The notes under the pieces were generated by a model. That model was given only the letters and a program-made list of their open reading frames with translations, searched no databases and was not told the DNA's origin. A program made the translations under genes and the position numbers. A stretch of DNA of 64,000 nt from Clitoria ternatea. Taxonomy: Eukaryota > Streptophyta > Magnoliopsida > Fabales > Fabaceae. Shown in pieces: positions 33,884 through 45,644 of this stretch (positions within the stretch are counted from its first letter, which is position 1; every line of letters starts with the position of its first letter). The stretch lies in the NCBI GenBank assembly GCA_037962975.1, contig CM075669.1, forward strand, positions 88,890,001-88,954,000, written 5' to 3'.

Positions 33884-34228
33884 CTATTAAGCTTAACAAA
33901 ACCCCTACCGTCTTTGACATTATTCAGAAGACCAAGAAAACCAACAGTGCTTGGGCTAGTGATCGAGGAAGGCAAATTGTAGTAAGTATTTATTTATTAG
34001 GAAATTCAATATTTGTTTATTTTAGGATTATTAATATTTTCAAATTCAATTTAGAGGAAGAGTTTGAGCACTAAAAGGATGAAGTTGCCTTTAGTATGGC
34101 GGAGATAGGGGAGGACTAGGGTGAGGAGTTTTGCTGCCTTTGAAAACACCTTGTTCATTGAGGTTATCAAAGGTGTGAACAAGAAGGGTTGCATGTTTAG
34201 GTTGGGGCAGCTGGCTGCTTGTGATTCA
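33884..34228 (+). pseudogene. CACTA second ORF (Ptta/En/Spm, transposase_24-like), first part
   Basis: After an intron-like AT-rich stretch ending TTTATAGG, the frame reads KTPTVFDIIQKTKKTNSAWASDRGRQIV. A further intron-like segment starts GTAAGTATTT (about 33982). Then come FAAFENTLFIEVIKGVNKKG and CMFRLGQLAACDS (to about 34225), with a stop in between. These are the features of the second CACTA protein (helper DNA-binding protein): a conserved W-x-x-x-R-x-R region and the G-x-K-K-G-x-x-x-x-L-G motif. The protein is interrupted at 34229 by an LTR. Confidence 0.75.
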
Positions 34229-35415
34229 TGTATTAAATAGGTTTTACTTATGACAAACAAGGGAAAATATGGAAATGTTAGATATGGACTTTAAGACAAA
34301 AAGAAATAAGGAATGAACAAACCTAAAGAGTTCAAAAGTCTTTGATCTTATCTGAAACATGAAGTCATTGAAGGCTTGAAGACTTCCTTTAGATTTATTA
34401 CAAGATTTAAATAATAACTTAGTGAGAAGCTCAAAATTAACTTATAATTAATTAATCTTACATTTTAAGTGTTAACTTAAAATGAGATTAATTAATAAAC
34501 TAAGTTTTTAGCAAAATACATTAGAATTCAAAATATGTCTGAACGGTTCAAACCACTTTACAAAATGATTCAAACCATTGAGCAAGAATGGTTCAAACCA
34601 TTAGGCAAGAATAGTTTAAACCAATAAGCAAGAATGGTTTGAACTACAAAGTGGAATAATTCAAACCATTACTTGAGATGGTTCGAAGCACTCTTTGCCT
34701 AGTTTAAACCATTGGTGTAAAAGCTAAGTATTTCAAATTCTTGACTTATTTCAAGAAACTTAATGTGTTTTATTTCCATAACTAGTGATGCTTTTCATTA
34801 TAAATACAGTGCTTTTCCAAATGGAAAAATACACGTTGCTAAGTGAGAAAATCATAATCGAGTTTTTAGTTGTGCTCACTTAAATTATTATTAGACTCAT
34901 AAGCTTTATTTGTAATAACTTGCTCTATGGTTAGAGATGAGAATTCTTTTGTTTTCTTGCTCTTATATTGAGAGAGTTTAGAAATTGGAGGTAAGAAGGT
35001 TAGATAACCGTTCTCTAGAGATACCTCAAAGAAGTTATGGTGAACTTATGGGTTGTGTTAGGTTATAAAGGGGATTAAACTTTGGATTAGTGATCCAATA
35101 GTTTTTATCATAGCCTTGTAACCGACTTTGAGGTTAGTGGAAAATTCTAGGCCTTTATACTGTGAGATTGGTTATAGATCATAATGGTGGTGATCGAATC
35201 AGGATACATCATGGTTTGAATTTCTCTTTTCGTAAGTTTTTATTTTTCCTTGATTAAATTATAGTTATGCATAAATCCTATCATGTTTTCTTCTCTAAAT
35301 ATGTTTTAAAAGGGCCATCTTCAATTATATTGCTAAGTACAAAAACAGGTTCTTACAACGTGAGTTTTCAACAAACTTAATTCACCCTTTCTTAAGTCTG
35401 AGGCCATTGATCAAC
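34229..35415 (+). mobile_element. SIRE-like LTR inside the CACTA second ORF
   Basis: About 1.19 kb. The left boundary, TGTATTAAATAGG, leads into TTTTACTTATGACAAAC, resembling the start of the solo LTR at 28275. The right boundary is AATTCACCCTTTCTTAAGTCTGAGGCCATTGATCAACA. TATAAATA lies near 34799. The 5-bp flanks (ATTCA and TTGTA) do not match, so the exact ends are uncertain. Probably a solo LTR. Confidence 0.6.
34541..34730. repeat. ATGGTT-CA-AACCAT palindrome array in the LTR
   Basis: About nine copies such as ATGGTTCAAACCAT, ACGGTTCAAACCAC and ATGGTTTGAACTAC, spaced about 20-23 bp. Same word family as 22270-22375. Confidence 0.85.
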
Positions 35416-35789
35416 ATTGTAGAGTTTAGAAACTGACCATCACCATCAAGGACATCATCTATGGTGGAGTATGTTTAAATCATTCAGGATCTAAACAAGG
35501 AGTTGGCCACTAGGACATCATCATCCAGGAATTAAGGAGTGATTTGGCTGAGGAGGCTGAGGAGAAATAGAGTTTGAATACTAGTTATGTGGATCACAAT
35601 GGAACATTCCCTCTGCATTTGTTACTTTTCTTGGTATCCCTTTTGACTGTCTCTGCCGCCAGACCTCTACACCTCAGCCATAACTACAACAACAGCAGCC
35701 ACAACCACAACATCAGCAACCACAACCTCTACAACTATAGCAGGAGTGGCAACCTCAAGATAATCAGAGTGTTTGACTTTCCCTAATAA
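35416..35789 (+). pseudogene. CACTA second ORF, C-terminal part
   Basis: Resumes after the inserted LTR with a coiled-coil-like stretch (QDLNKELAT) and a Gln/Pro/His-rich low-complexity tail (about 35680-35765: repeated CAACAACAGCAG and CAACCACAACC text). Such tails are common at the end of the second CACTA protein. It contains stops. Ends where the LTR at 35790 begins. Confidence 0.55.
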
Positions 35790-37051
35790 TGTTTGGAGTA
35801 TGTAGTACGAGTATATGTATTTAGAACGTATCGTTTTATTTAATTAAGGTATTTTGGTTAAATACTTTAATAAACTTTATTAGTCCTTAGAATAGTATGT
35901 CAATATGAGAGCTATTCCTAAAATGTCGCAAGTCAAATATCAATATTGGGATATATATAAATACATCAAGGCTAGTGTGTGGGTGTCTTCATAATCTGAT
36001 CTCACACATCATGGATTTGGATGATATCAAGTTTTCACATAGGTGCACCTTAAGAGTAATAGTGTACTAGATAGATCCATCATAAGAATGTTGCATGGAT
36101 CATTACACGAGTGTCATAAATGATTCTCAATGAGATAATGGTTTATGTAGTTCTTAGACCTGATGTCGATACGATTCCTAGATGAGTAGTTTTTTGTTTA
36201 ATACAATCAAATGTCATATGTGGAAAGGTGAATATAAATGTTGCAATTAGGCAGTGAACAAATTATGTTGAGCGATATAAGTGATGTAGATGTGATTTGT
36301 CTCTCCTATGCAATGAAAGTGATATATATGGGCCACTTAATGAAGTGAGGCTAAGAAAATGTCTAGCCATGCTAGGGATATTAAATATTGGATATTTATT
36401 CAAGTAAAGTCTACTTTGGTATGAAGTAAAATGAATTGGGCCAAACAATGATGACGATGACCATGCCTTAAGCCCAATCAAATATCATGACAATAAGAGC
36501 AAACATATAAAATGGTGCAAACTTATTGGTTATATCAATTTGCTATTTATATTTGGATAATGATATTATAATATTAAATGTTTATATTTAAAATAAATAA
36601 AATATATTTCCTATAGGTTCACATGCATAAAGTAAGCCCACCAAAGAATAGTTTTTTATTTTAGTTAGACTAAAATTATAACTATTGGACCTAACTCATT
36701 TAAAATGAGTAGAGAACCCACTCACTAAAAAGTGCTCATTAGGTCAAATATGAGCTTATAAATAGAGCATAAGATGCTCATACTCTTGTGATACATGAAT
36801 TTTCATAAATTATTATAGAGGCCACGCTTTGACGAACTAGCATTCGTATGTGCGGAATCTAATGGATGTGTTTGTATGGACTCCTTGAGGACAAGGCTAC
36901 TGCTACTTTAACATCTTCTTGTTTTGCACAGTACTTTTTTTAAAGTTCTTAACTTTGTCTATTATGGTGTTTTAATTTGAATCATGTATTTCTGCAAGGA
37001 CCTTTGGGAATCCTTAGATTTCCACTGCCTAACCATTAGGATTCCCTAACA
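35790..37051 (+). mobile_element. LTR (probably solo), same family as 1-755
   Basis: The right end GGATTCCCTAACA equals that at 755. The left end TGTTTGGAGTATG is chosen as the nearest TG after the CACTA text and is less sure. TTATAAATAGAG lies near 36757. The 5-bp flanks (AATAA and AGCAC) do not match. Family not recognised. Confidence 0.55.
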
Positions 37052-38446
37052 AGCACACACGTGATGACTATTAATTCCATATTTTTTTACTTTTTTATAT
37101 TATTTGTTACATCTATTTAATATTATTTGAATAATTTATTTGTATATTTTATTATAACTTTATTTAGGCTAAAACATGGTTTCAACTTGAAACTTGAGGT
37201 TAAGAAAAACAGCCCTTTAAGAAAATGAATAATTTTAGCTCCTAAAATTTTTAAGGTTGTCTAAAAATAATCTTCCATTAGTATTTTCTTTGACGGTTAA
37301 GATGACTAACATTTGTGTCACCTTATAAGTGACACGTAATTGCCACATGCTAAATTTTTTCTTAATAAACTTATAGTCAACAATTTTGAATCTTAACTAC
37401 TGACAATAATTTGTACCATAAATGTGAAGGATAGTAGAAGCATTATTTGTGATTCAACATTTCAATTATTGATAATGCTCCAACATCTTCTCTCAAGCAT
37501 TTCACTAAACACCTTATAGGCATAACATTAAGACTTTTTTCCATGGATGACACGAAAAACTGAACTTAATCATAAAACAAAATTGAAAGAAAAGATAAGA
37601 CATACATTAAACACAAAACCAAAGCCAAAAATTGGAAGAAGAAAAAACATTGTATATAGTCATATTAAGTTCTAGAATTGGATCACTAATCTTGCGGTAC
37701 ATATATTGGGTTTCTTCCTCTTGCCTTCATGATATCTGGCAACTCTTTCATAGTAACCTTAATATGGAAAATAAAAATCAAAACAAAAATCAGTGGAGGA
37801 AAGGGAAGACCATCATAGCCAAATTCTTGATTAGCTTCCTTTCTCCCTACTCTTTCATAAACCCTAAACTCCCAAATCATCATTCCCACTCCACCATTAT
37901 CCTTCCTTCAAACCCAAAACCTTTTTTCCAAACCCAGAACCTAGAACCTAGAATCCATACTCCACCTACCTTCACCATATGGTACCATTATGCATGAACT
38001 CATCCTCTATTAAATAGGTAAACCATATCTCATTCATTAATCCCAATCAAATCAAATAATAGTTGATCATCATAAGAAAGTTACGTCTTCATCCCTTCAT
38101 GATAAGCCATCACTACATACCTTTCATTGAACCACGACCTTTGCACTTCCATGACCAAACCCACCTAGCCCCCATGAGAACCACCGTGCTTTGAAGTCCA
38201 TCATTCTTCTGTCATTGCACCTGTATTTGATTGACGCCTATCTTTTTCCAAACTTATCTCCTTCACATAGTGACAAACCTTCACCCTTATTTTAAAAATA
38301 CTCACGCATGATGACCCTTTCTGTTTCTGTCTTTATGTTCTCTTTTTGTCCATAAAGTGACGTTAAGGAATGTCTTACAGATTTCAGGTGAAGAGTGGGT
38401 TTGATTTTACAATTCGTAGATTTTTGGGTTTGGGGTTTTGTAGTGA

Positions 38447-38485
38447 GGTGGGTTGGGGTTGGGGTTGGGGTTAGGGGTGGGCGGT
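38447..38485 (+). repeat. G-rich (TTGGGG) tract
   Basis: GGGTTGGGGTTGGGGTTGGG followed by GTTAGGGGTGGG gives at least five G-runs of three or more, a G-quadruplex candidate. The plant telomere unit is TTTAGGG, so this is not ordinary telomere sequence. Confidence 0.75.
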
Positions 38486-39486
38486 GGGTTGATGACCCAT
38501 AATTTATTTATTCCATATTTTTTTTACATTTTTAACATTATTTGAGCTAAGTGGTGATGATGATTAAGCATCAAATTGTCACTATTTGCATTATATTTAC
38601 CATTCTAGATTAATTATGATATTCCAAACACTCACCCTTGTTGTGGTTTTCTTTCCTTTTGGTAACTAGTGACAGGGAAGGTGCGGATGCCCTAGAGGAA
38701 AGCGCCAAGTGAGAAGTTGATTCCAAGAAAGCTGTGGAAGTGTTATTAATGTAATAGTTGAGTAGATAACTTTAAATATTGATATATGTGTGTTTGAATT
38801 GTATGATAACTAGACCCGTAATCCCATTAGACTTTAGAAATTAATTATGGTGTGATGATGTATGTCTAATGCTTGTATGTATGATGGATTAATGATGATA
38901 GAATAGGATTTATGTTGTGAGTTTATAGATTTGATATATTAGCTAAAGTTATGGTGTTATATAATGTAATGTGTAGTTATGGAACAGAGCCATTTGATTG
39001 ATGAATTTGAAATGGGCAGGTACTGTATTATGTATGAGTTGTATATTACTATGAATGTGTAGGAATGTGAGAAATGATGATGAAAAAATGACATTATGCA
39101 TATTAGCGAAAATAGGTGGATTTATGTGGAAATTAGGAATTGGATGGGTGATTTTGTGATTCGGTGGGTTTTAGGACCCCCAGAAGGAACCCATAGGTTC
39201 CTACCTTATTTATAACTTGTGCATATAGACCTCACCAAGTTTGGAGTCCATTTGATAGATTTTGTGCATTAGTTTGTATTACTTTTGGTTTAATTGTATT
39301 TTTATGTATATCTCATTCATACAATGGAATTTTGGTGAACGAACTGTGCCAACAGTTTTGAAATAGGGAAAACATGACACCTATAAAGTTTCATAGCAAT
39401 CGGAGCTAAAACGGGCAAGTTTGGTAGACCGGAAGTTTGCCAAAACATGAAAATCTGCATAATTGTTGTCTCTGTGTTGTCAATTA

Positions 39487-39575
39487 TGATAATCAATTAC
39501 CAGTTTTGTCAAGATGCTTATTTTGTCTTTTTGTGCATGTAATCGATTACAGGAATCACGCAATCGTTTACAGCA
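39487..39575. repeat. TGTAATCGATTACA palindromes
   Basis: A perfect 14-bp palindrome at 39538-39551, with degenerate copies before (TGATAATCAATTACC) and after (GCAATCGTTTACAG), within the LTR-like segment ending at 39784. Confidence 0.75.
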
Positions 39576-39784
39576 CTGTCAAGATTGGTCAAAACTTAAT
39601 TTTTATGAAACCAAAATGCTTTTAAGGGATATTTATGCTATGAATGGTTAATACTTGATAATTGGAGTTTTAAGTATAGTTATAATTATGGGATCAAGAT
39701 TGTTATATCTAAAAATATAAAAAATTTTAGTAAATTTGATGAAATTAAAATTAAAAAGAAATATAAATTAGGGAGGACCTTACA

Positions 39785-40300
39785 GTTTATGTTGGTTTCA
39801 AGGTCATCTTTAGAGTGTGGGAGCCTAGGAGTATTGTGTGGAGGCTCTTGAACCTTGTAGGGAGGCTTAAAGATGAGAGATGTCTTCCAGGGTAGTGAGA
39901 AAGATAAGGAACCTGGTTTCTCATTTAAGGAAATGCATTCTCTACCACCTCATCCTTCTAAAAAGTTAGGAAATAAGGAGGTTTACAATGAAGAAAGTTT
40001 ACCCTTGAAGCCTCCATCAATCTATTTGTGTGAGCATAGAAATCTAGGTTCAAAAGTTTTCTAGAAACTTCAAGCTTAAATGGCTAGAGTCATTTCTTAT
40101 GGAGTTGATCATGGAGCAAGGTCCCAGGAGCGTAGAGAACCCTTATGCCAAGAAAAGGGGCTAGTGAATGGGCAAGGTCTAAGGCCTCATGCCAATGATG
40201 ATGTAGCTTACCACTACAAGCTAGTAAAGCTAGGAGTGCCTTGAAGGCACATTTGTAATTTCTATCTAGGGACTTAAAAAATTAAGCGCTTACTGAGAGG
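39785..40300 (+). pseudogene. Athila-like Gypsy remnant, possible integrase C-terminus
   Basis: The end of the stretch reads VNGQGLRPHANDD (about 40165-40205), followed by a stop and, about 50 bp later, AAGCGCTTACTGAGAGGCAAC (near 40275-40297). In the Athila-like element at the right edge of the window the same order is seen: an [15 protein letters not shown] end of pol, then AGCGCTCAATGGGAGGCAAC. I therefore read this as the last part of pol plus the following boundary. Upstream (39873-40064) is a 64-codon open frame without recognised domains. 39785-39850 also matches 44824-44890. Confidence 0.45.
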
Positions 40301-42620
40301 CAACTTAGTTTTGTATCCTTTTTATCCCTATATTGTAATTTTAGTTGTGTTGGTAGACTTAGTTTCTTTTTACTTTTTTTCATGTTGTTCATGACATATG
40401 TTGTTTAGTAGTTTGTATGTTATTGCTTATGTGGTAGTATAGACTAATTTCTTATGCTTTATTGATAGTTAGGTATAGATTATAGGAAATTTATATATTT
40501 TGCATTGTGGTAATTCAATATGTTATAGATTTTATTTTGTGTTAGTTTGTGGTATTTGTGATAATGAAACATTTTGTTAGATTTTTTCATTTTACTAGTT
40601 TTAGTGTTGTGTCATTGTTTATGTTAATGTAGGTAGTTTATAGAACATGTATTGTTGCTTGTGTGGTAGCTTACAGTAATTTTATGTTTTGTTTAGCGAT
40701 AATACGTAGTTGTAAGATATATGTATGTTAATGTAGTGTTATATGCATGCAAGGTTGAATTTGTGCAATCTCTTTATCCTTGAATGGTTAAATGCAATTT
40801 AGAAAATGTGCCTAATATCTAGTAAGCTATAGACTTTAGTGTAAAAATTTATTTTTGTTTGTGTGGTAGTTTGGATTAATTTTGTTGTGTTGGATTCATG
40901 CATGCTTGTTATAGTTATGTAGGTATATTAGGTTAATTTTGTTGTAGTCATTATGTTTTGTGATATAATGATGTTATGGATGATTGTTTAGTAGAGAAAA
41001 TGAGTTTTAAAGTCTTAAAATACCTAATTTTGACATTTGTGTCAGGGTCCTAATGCCTCAGCGCCATTTCTTCAAAATTAAATCATGATGGCGCTGTTTG
41101 GGAGGCGCTCTATTGACAGCCTAGCAATTTTTCTACTTATATTGGCGCTCTGGTGCCCACATGATTTTTTAAAACATTTTTTAGAAAAAAAAGTTAGTGA
41201 ATGACATCCCGACGGTGATTATGGTGTTAGAGAGCTCAAAACCAAAATAAACCTTAAAAAACCAAAAAAAATCCTTATTGCTCACATTATTTTTCTTTTT
41301 ATTTTTTATTCCTATGTGTTTATTCTTATATAATGGAGCAACAGGATGATAATGATGTCACCATATGTAGAATAATTTGGCATTTTCATGGGACCTATAT
41401 GAATTTCTCTAACTTTTTCTTTTATTGTTTTTGTTTAGTAAAAATTTTGTTTGATAGATTTAGTTAGATTTGATGTTTTTTGGTTGGTAGTTTTATATTT
41501 TGTTTTGTTGTTTTGTGTTTTATGTTTTGTGTTTTGTGTTTTGTTTTGTTTTGTTGTTTTGACCTAAACCCAAGGCAACATTTTTATTGATTTTTTATAG
41601 ACTTGTTCTAAAGGCAAAGGTTTCTTAAGCTCAAAAGTTGAAAAATTGAAACTTTTGAGAAATTGGGATTGCATGACTTTGAGACATGTGCATAATTTGA
41701 ATAGGATTTTAGAGAAACTTTAGTTAAGTGTCATTAGTTAGGTTAACTTCCTTAAATTGAGTGATCATTGAGAGTTCCTTATACATTTCGAGTGTCAACT
41801 TTATTTTGTTGAATCTTGATTTTGTTGTCACACACAGGATACAAGGAAATGACCAAGGAATCTTGTTGTTTGAATATGAACTTAGGGTTAAAAGGTTTAC
41901 CATGATGTATATATCCTTTATTTGTCAATATGAGCCTTAATAAAACATATCTTTTGTTGAAGATTGACCCATTCTACTTGAAATACAACGAAAAACTAAG
42001 CATCTTCCCATATTTAATAGAGTAAAAGAGAATTTCATGCCTTCATTGAGTGCTTTCAGTTTGGGAAAGTAAAAATGTAACTTAATTCCTCCTTTTCATG
42101 TTTTTGTTTTGTGAATTTGTGCAAATTAAAATAAAAAATGAAACAAAAGTGAAAAACCAAAATGAAAATAAAAAGAAAAAGAAGAAAAAGAACTAAGTTA
42201 CAACTAAGAACTGAAGTTAAGAGAGTAGTTCCCTAAAATTCTCTTTTATGAAGTTAGGTCTCTTATTATCATGAAAAGTCATGATTTCTTATATCCAAGC
42301 CACATTTAAAACCTAAAAAGACTTGGTGATCTTTGTTGATTGGGTGATGATGATGATTGGGAAAATGAAAATCAAATTTTAACTTTGCATGATTCAATGT
42401 TTGATAGAGTGATATAGAAGCCCCTATCCTATATATTTTGAGTCATACACTTATGAGGCATGACCTTGAAACTTTCCTGACTATATGACATTTGTTTGTG
42501 GTAACTTTTATGTTTGAAGCTTGTTATGCATTTTAAATTTTTTATCCATCTTCTCTTTCAAGAGCTTGGGAATTCTTTGCACCATACTTTGTAAATTTTC
42601 TATTGCCTATCAATTCAATT
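40301..42620 (+). other. Athila-like 3' untranslated region
   Basis: Non-coding, T-rich, with a TTTTGT simple run at about 41495-41565. A 9-bp inverted repeat, CAGCGCCAT (41059-41067) and ATGGCGCTG (41088-41096), is followed by more GGCGCTC words to about 41145. No open frame worth naming. Confidence 0.5.
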
Positions 42621-43917
42621 TGTTAGTGGCTGATGGTTCAGAGCCTGACTTAGAAGGGGGGTTAAATAAGTCAAAAACTCTTTTTACGGAATAATGAATC
42701 GATGATCAAAAAGCAAGTAACCAATCTAAGCAAAGTAAACTTAAGGCAAGAAAAAGAAGGCAACAGATAATTTATATTGGTTCACTTTTAACACAAGCTA
42801 CATCTAGTCCCTTCTAACTTAAAAGATTTCCACTATTGTAAATTCTCATTTACAATAACAGCACCAGACCAGTGCCATAAGTATTCTTGACTCTAGCCAC
42901 TTTTGGCTTACAATACCCAAGTATTCTTTCACAAGAAAGCCACTCTTAGCTTAAACCCAAGTATTCTTCCAAAAGCCTCTTCAGACCAACAGTGTTTCCC
43001 ACACTTACAAAGGCTGACAACACACTAAACTTTCATAGATAGAATTGTAGGAGTTGAAAGGAATGAAATAGAAGTCAGTGTTTGAGAGATAAACACTTAA
43101 GAGATAGAACACTAAATTGTAAATAACACAAGACCAAGATTTGCTAGAAGTAGAATAAACGACGAAGGTCTTTGTCTGAGAAAGAAAGATTGAATACAGA
43201 GAAGAATATGAAGTTTCTTATGATTTTTCTCTATCACTTGTTGCAACTTGGAATTCAATCTTCTTCAGAATAAATAGGTGCTGAAATATGACCGTTGTTG
43301 TGTCTTGAAAGGAGATATGAACATTAGAAATCCTATGAAGGAGTTTTTCTTGAACTTTAGGTATGAGGCCTTTGATATTAGTGGGAGATGTTCAAGAGTC
43401 TGGTAGTTGGGCTTGACTGAGCTTACATGAAAATGGTCTCTATTATTCCTTCAGCAAATAAAGTAATTCATTTTCTTTAATCGATTGATGAAGAGAGCAT
43501 AAGTCAATGTTGTAATCCTTTAAATCTAGACTGACATAAATGCTGACTGTGAATCAACTTTTTCAAATATGTGTAGAGTTAGGTGAGCTGACTTTGGTTT
43601 CTTATCATCATTTTTCTCTTGTTCATTTTGATGATAAGCATACATACTTGTTAAGATCATGAGTCCCAAAGCATCACATAAATAGATTTTAGAACGTTGT
43701 GATTTGGCTTCTCATTTAACATTTATCTTTTTGGATCTATATAGGTCTGGAGTTAGCTTGAACATGAAGGCTTCTTCTATTAGACTTTTGGTCAATTCCT
43801 AAGAAGTTGACGTTTAGATTTATATTTCATAGACTCCCTTTATTTCTTATAACTTGTGCATTCCTGAAACACTTAAACACACACTTTAGTTTCAACAATA
43901 CCAAACTTCATTTACCA
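42621..43917 (-). mobile_element. SIRE-like LTR (minus strand), probably solo
   Basis: On the plus strand it begins TGTTAGTGGCTGATGG, then GAGCCTGACTTAGAAGGG, mirroring the LTR end seen at 30033. It ends near TTTACCA after CAATACCAAACTTC. About 1.3 kb, close to the minus-strand LTR at 21462-22731. The surrounding text on both sides belongs to the Athila-like 3' region, whose polypurine tract follows at 44049. No target duplication found. Confidence 0.55.
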
Positions 43918-44048
43918 ATGAATTCTTGATGTATGTTATTGACAAATTTGGGGTCTGGTTTAGTATTTCTTTAAAACTTCTTTTTCAGCCAGACTTTTCT
44001 TCAATAGTGGCTTGTTTTGGTGTTTGCTTAAAGATAAGAAAATTGCTA

Positions 44049-44061
44049 AGTTTGGGGTGGT
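44049..44061 (+). promoter_or_regulatory. Polypurine tract of the Athila-like remnant
   Basis: AAGTTTGGGGTGGT is followed by TGTTAGTTGTC, a plausible LTR start at 44062. The same AAGTTGGGGGT-type tract is present in the Athila-like element at 58363. Confidence 0.55.
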
Positions 44062-45640
44062 TGTTAGTTGTCAAGTTCAGGTTATTTTCTATGTAACATT
44101 TACCTTTAAATTGGTGTTTAATTACTCATTTAATTAAAAAATAATAATTATTATGTTTGGTTGAAGCGTTACCACAACTTTTGGCTTACGAAATACTTTT
44201 GATATGTTTTAATAGGTTAGAGGCCTTAAAAATGTCTTGGGAGAGAAAAAAGGAGATAAAGAGAGAACACTACATATTTGCTCAACTTTAGATCAGCAAC
44301 CATAAATTCACTCATGTCGCTCCATTCACCGTTCGATTGGGCTGGAATTTTGATAGTAGCTCATTGAATTTTTGTTTTCATTTCTTATTTTCAATTTTAA
44401 TTACCAAATTGTCATCTTTTCTAATATTTTGTACAAGAAATATTGATAACATATTTTTTCTTTGTTGCTTTCACTTTTTCCTATACAATTTTTTGAAAAT
44501 ATGAAATAGAATAACAATTTTATAATTAAAATTGAAAACATGCAATGAAAACATAAACTAAACATCCCCTTAGTTAGTCATTTTGTACTATAGGATCTTG
44601 TTTTAGAGTCTCAAGCCTTTAAAAATGCATAAGAATCTAAGAAATGAAGCTTTTAACAAAAGTTGCACTTTAGTTGTCAATGAGTGGTGCCAAAGCACTC
44701 ATTCTAGGGCTTAAGCGTTAACATCATAATGTTGAGTTGGTGCCTAAATGCCAGCATAGGTGTTGAAGTGTTAAGGTCATGGTCAGCACTTATTTCCTTT
44801 AGTTTTAGGTCTTATAAAAAGGTTTAGGTTAGTTTTTAGGTTATCTTTGAAGTGTAGGAGGCTAGGGGTATTTTGTAGATGCTCTCCAATAGTGTGAAAA
44901 GGTTGGAAGAATAGGGATATCTTTTGGTTTCCTTTCTTTTTTCTCTTACTTTTAATTGATCGTGTTATTTGCCCTCATGAAAATGTGTGGTTGAAACCTT
45001 TTTTTGGGGTTTCATGTGTAGCTCATTCCCTCTCTAGAAATATATTGAACATTTTGTACAATTCATGTATTTGTATCAATGTTAGTGACCTTTTTCTACA
45101 CTTTATGCTTGTTTTGAATTGGAGAACATTATAAGATTTTGTGTTTAGGTTTGTCATTGGGAAATGTTTTCCAAACGGGAAATCGATTAAACCCTGAACA
45201 TTATAAGATTTTGTGTTTGGGTTTGTCATTGGAAAATGTTTTCTAAACGGGAAATGGATTGGGTTACCAATGAGTTATGTGTCGAGGAATAGTGCATAAC
45301 ACATTTGTTGCTTAAGGGCAAGCTAGAGTAATGAAATGGCTTTCATCAAATAGTCAAGGGATCAATATTTGAGGAAAGCATCTTATAATCTAGTTTTTGA
45401 GGGATTGGGCTTAATAACATTATTTTCCATTAACTTGATATTTATACATAAACATGAAATAAGATAGCATATGAAGAGAGGGAGGACAATGAAACTCAAC
45501 CTCAATGCTTTTATTTATACTTACTTCTACTTTTATGTTTTATCACCATTGTAACATCCTCCACCATCAATAACCAATTGTGCACATTTATGAATATTTT
45601 TGCATATAGTTTTATAGTTACTTTACAAGTATAGATTATT
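44062..45640 (+). other. Probable Athila-like LTR start and unassigned sequence
   Basis: Starts TGTTAGTTGTCAAG after the polypurine tract; the end is not defined. It includes the repeats shared with 27590-27783 and with 39785-39850, and a direct tandem duplication at 45124-45260. No gene seen. Confidence 0.35.
45124..45260. repeat. 72-bp tandem duplication
   Basis: Two units start GAACATTATAAGATTTTGTG at 45124 and 45196 and run to AACGGGAAAT(C/G)GATT, with only a few differences. Confidence 0.9.
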
Positions 45641-45644
45641 ATTT

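Larger units (their letters stand above)
37052..39784 (+). other. LTR-like Gypsy debris ending GGACCTTACA
   Basis: No gene recognised. The right part (about 38640-39784) aligns loosely with the Tekay-like LTR at 31480-31930 (GCAGAGCCATTT near 31868 against ACAGAGCCATTTG near 38985) and ends GGGAGGACCTTACA, a Tekay-like terminus. 37063-37140 and 38490-38545 resemble each other (GATGAC then ATTCCATATTTTTTT). The left boundary is not visible. Confidence 0.45.

Noticed and set aside
35680..35765. Polyglutamine host transcription factor
   Set aside because: The Gln/Pro/His-rich text is the tail of a CACTA second ORF; the preceding blocks match that protein and the frame has stops.
37632..37997. 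121-codon ORF as a host gene
   Set aside because: Low-complexity AT-rich sequence with no recognised domain, inside LTR-like debris, and overlapped by an equally open opposite frame.
38447..38485. Interstitial telomere
   Set aside because: The unit is TTGGGG, not TTTAGGG, and the tract is under 40 bp.
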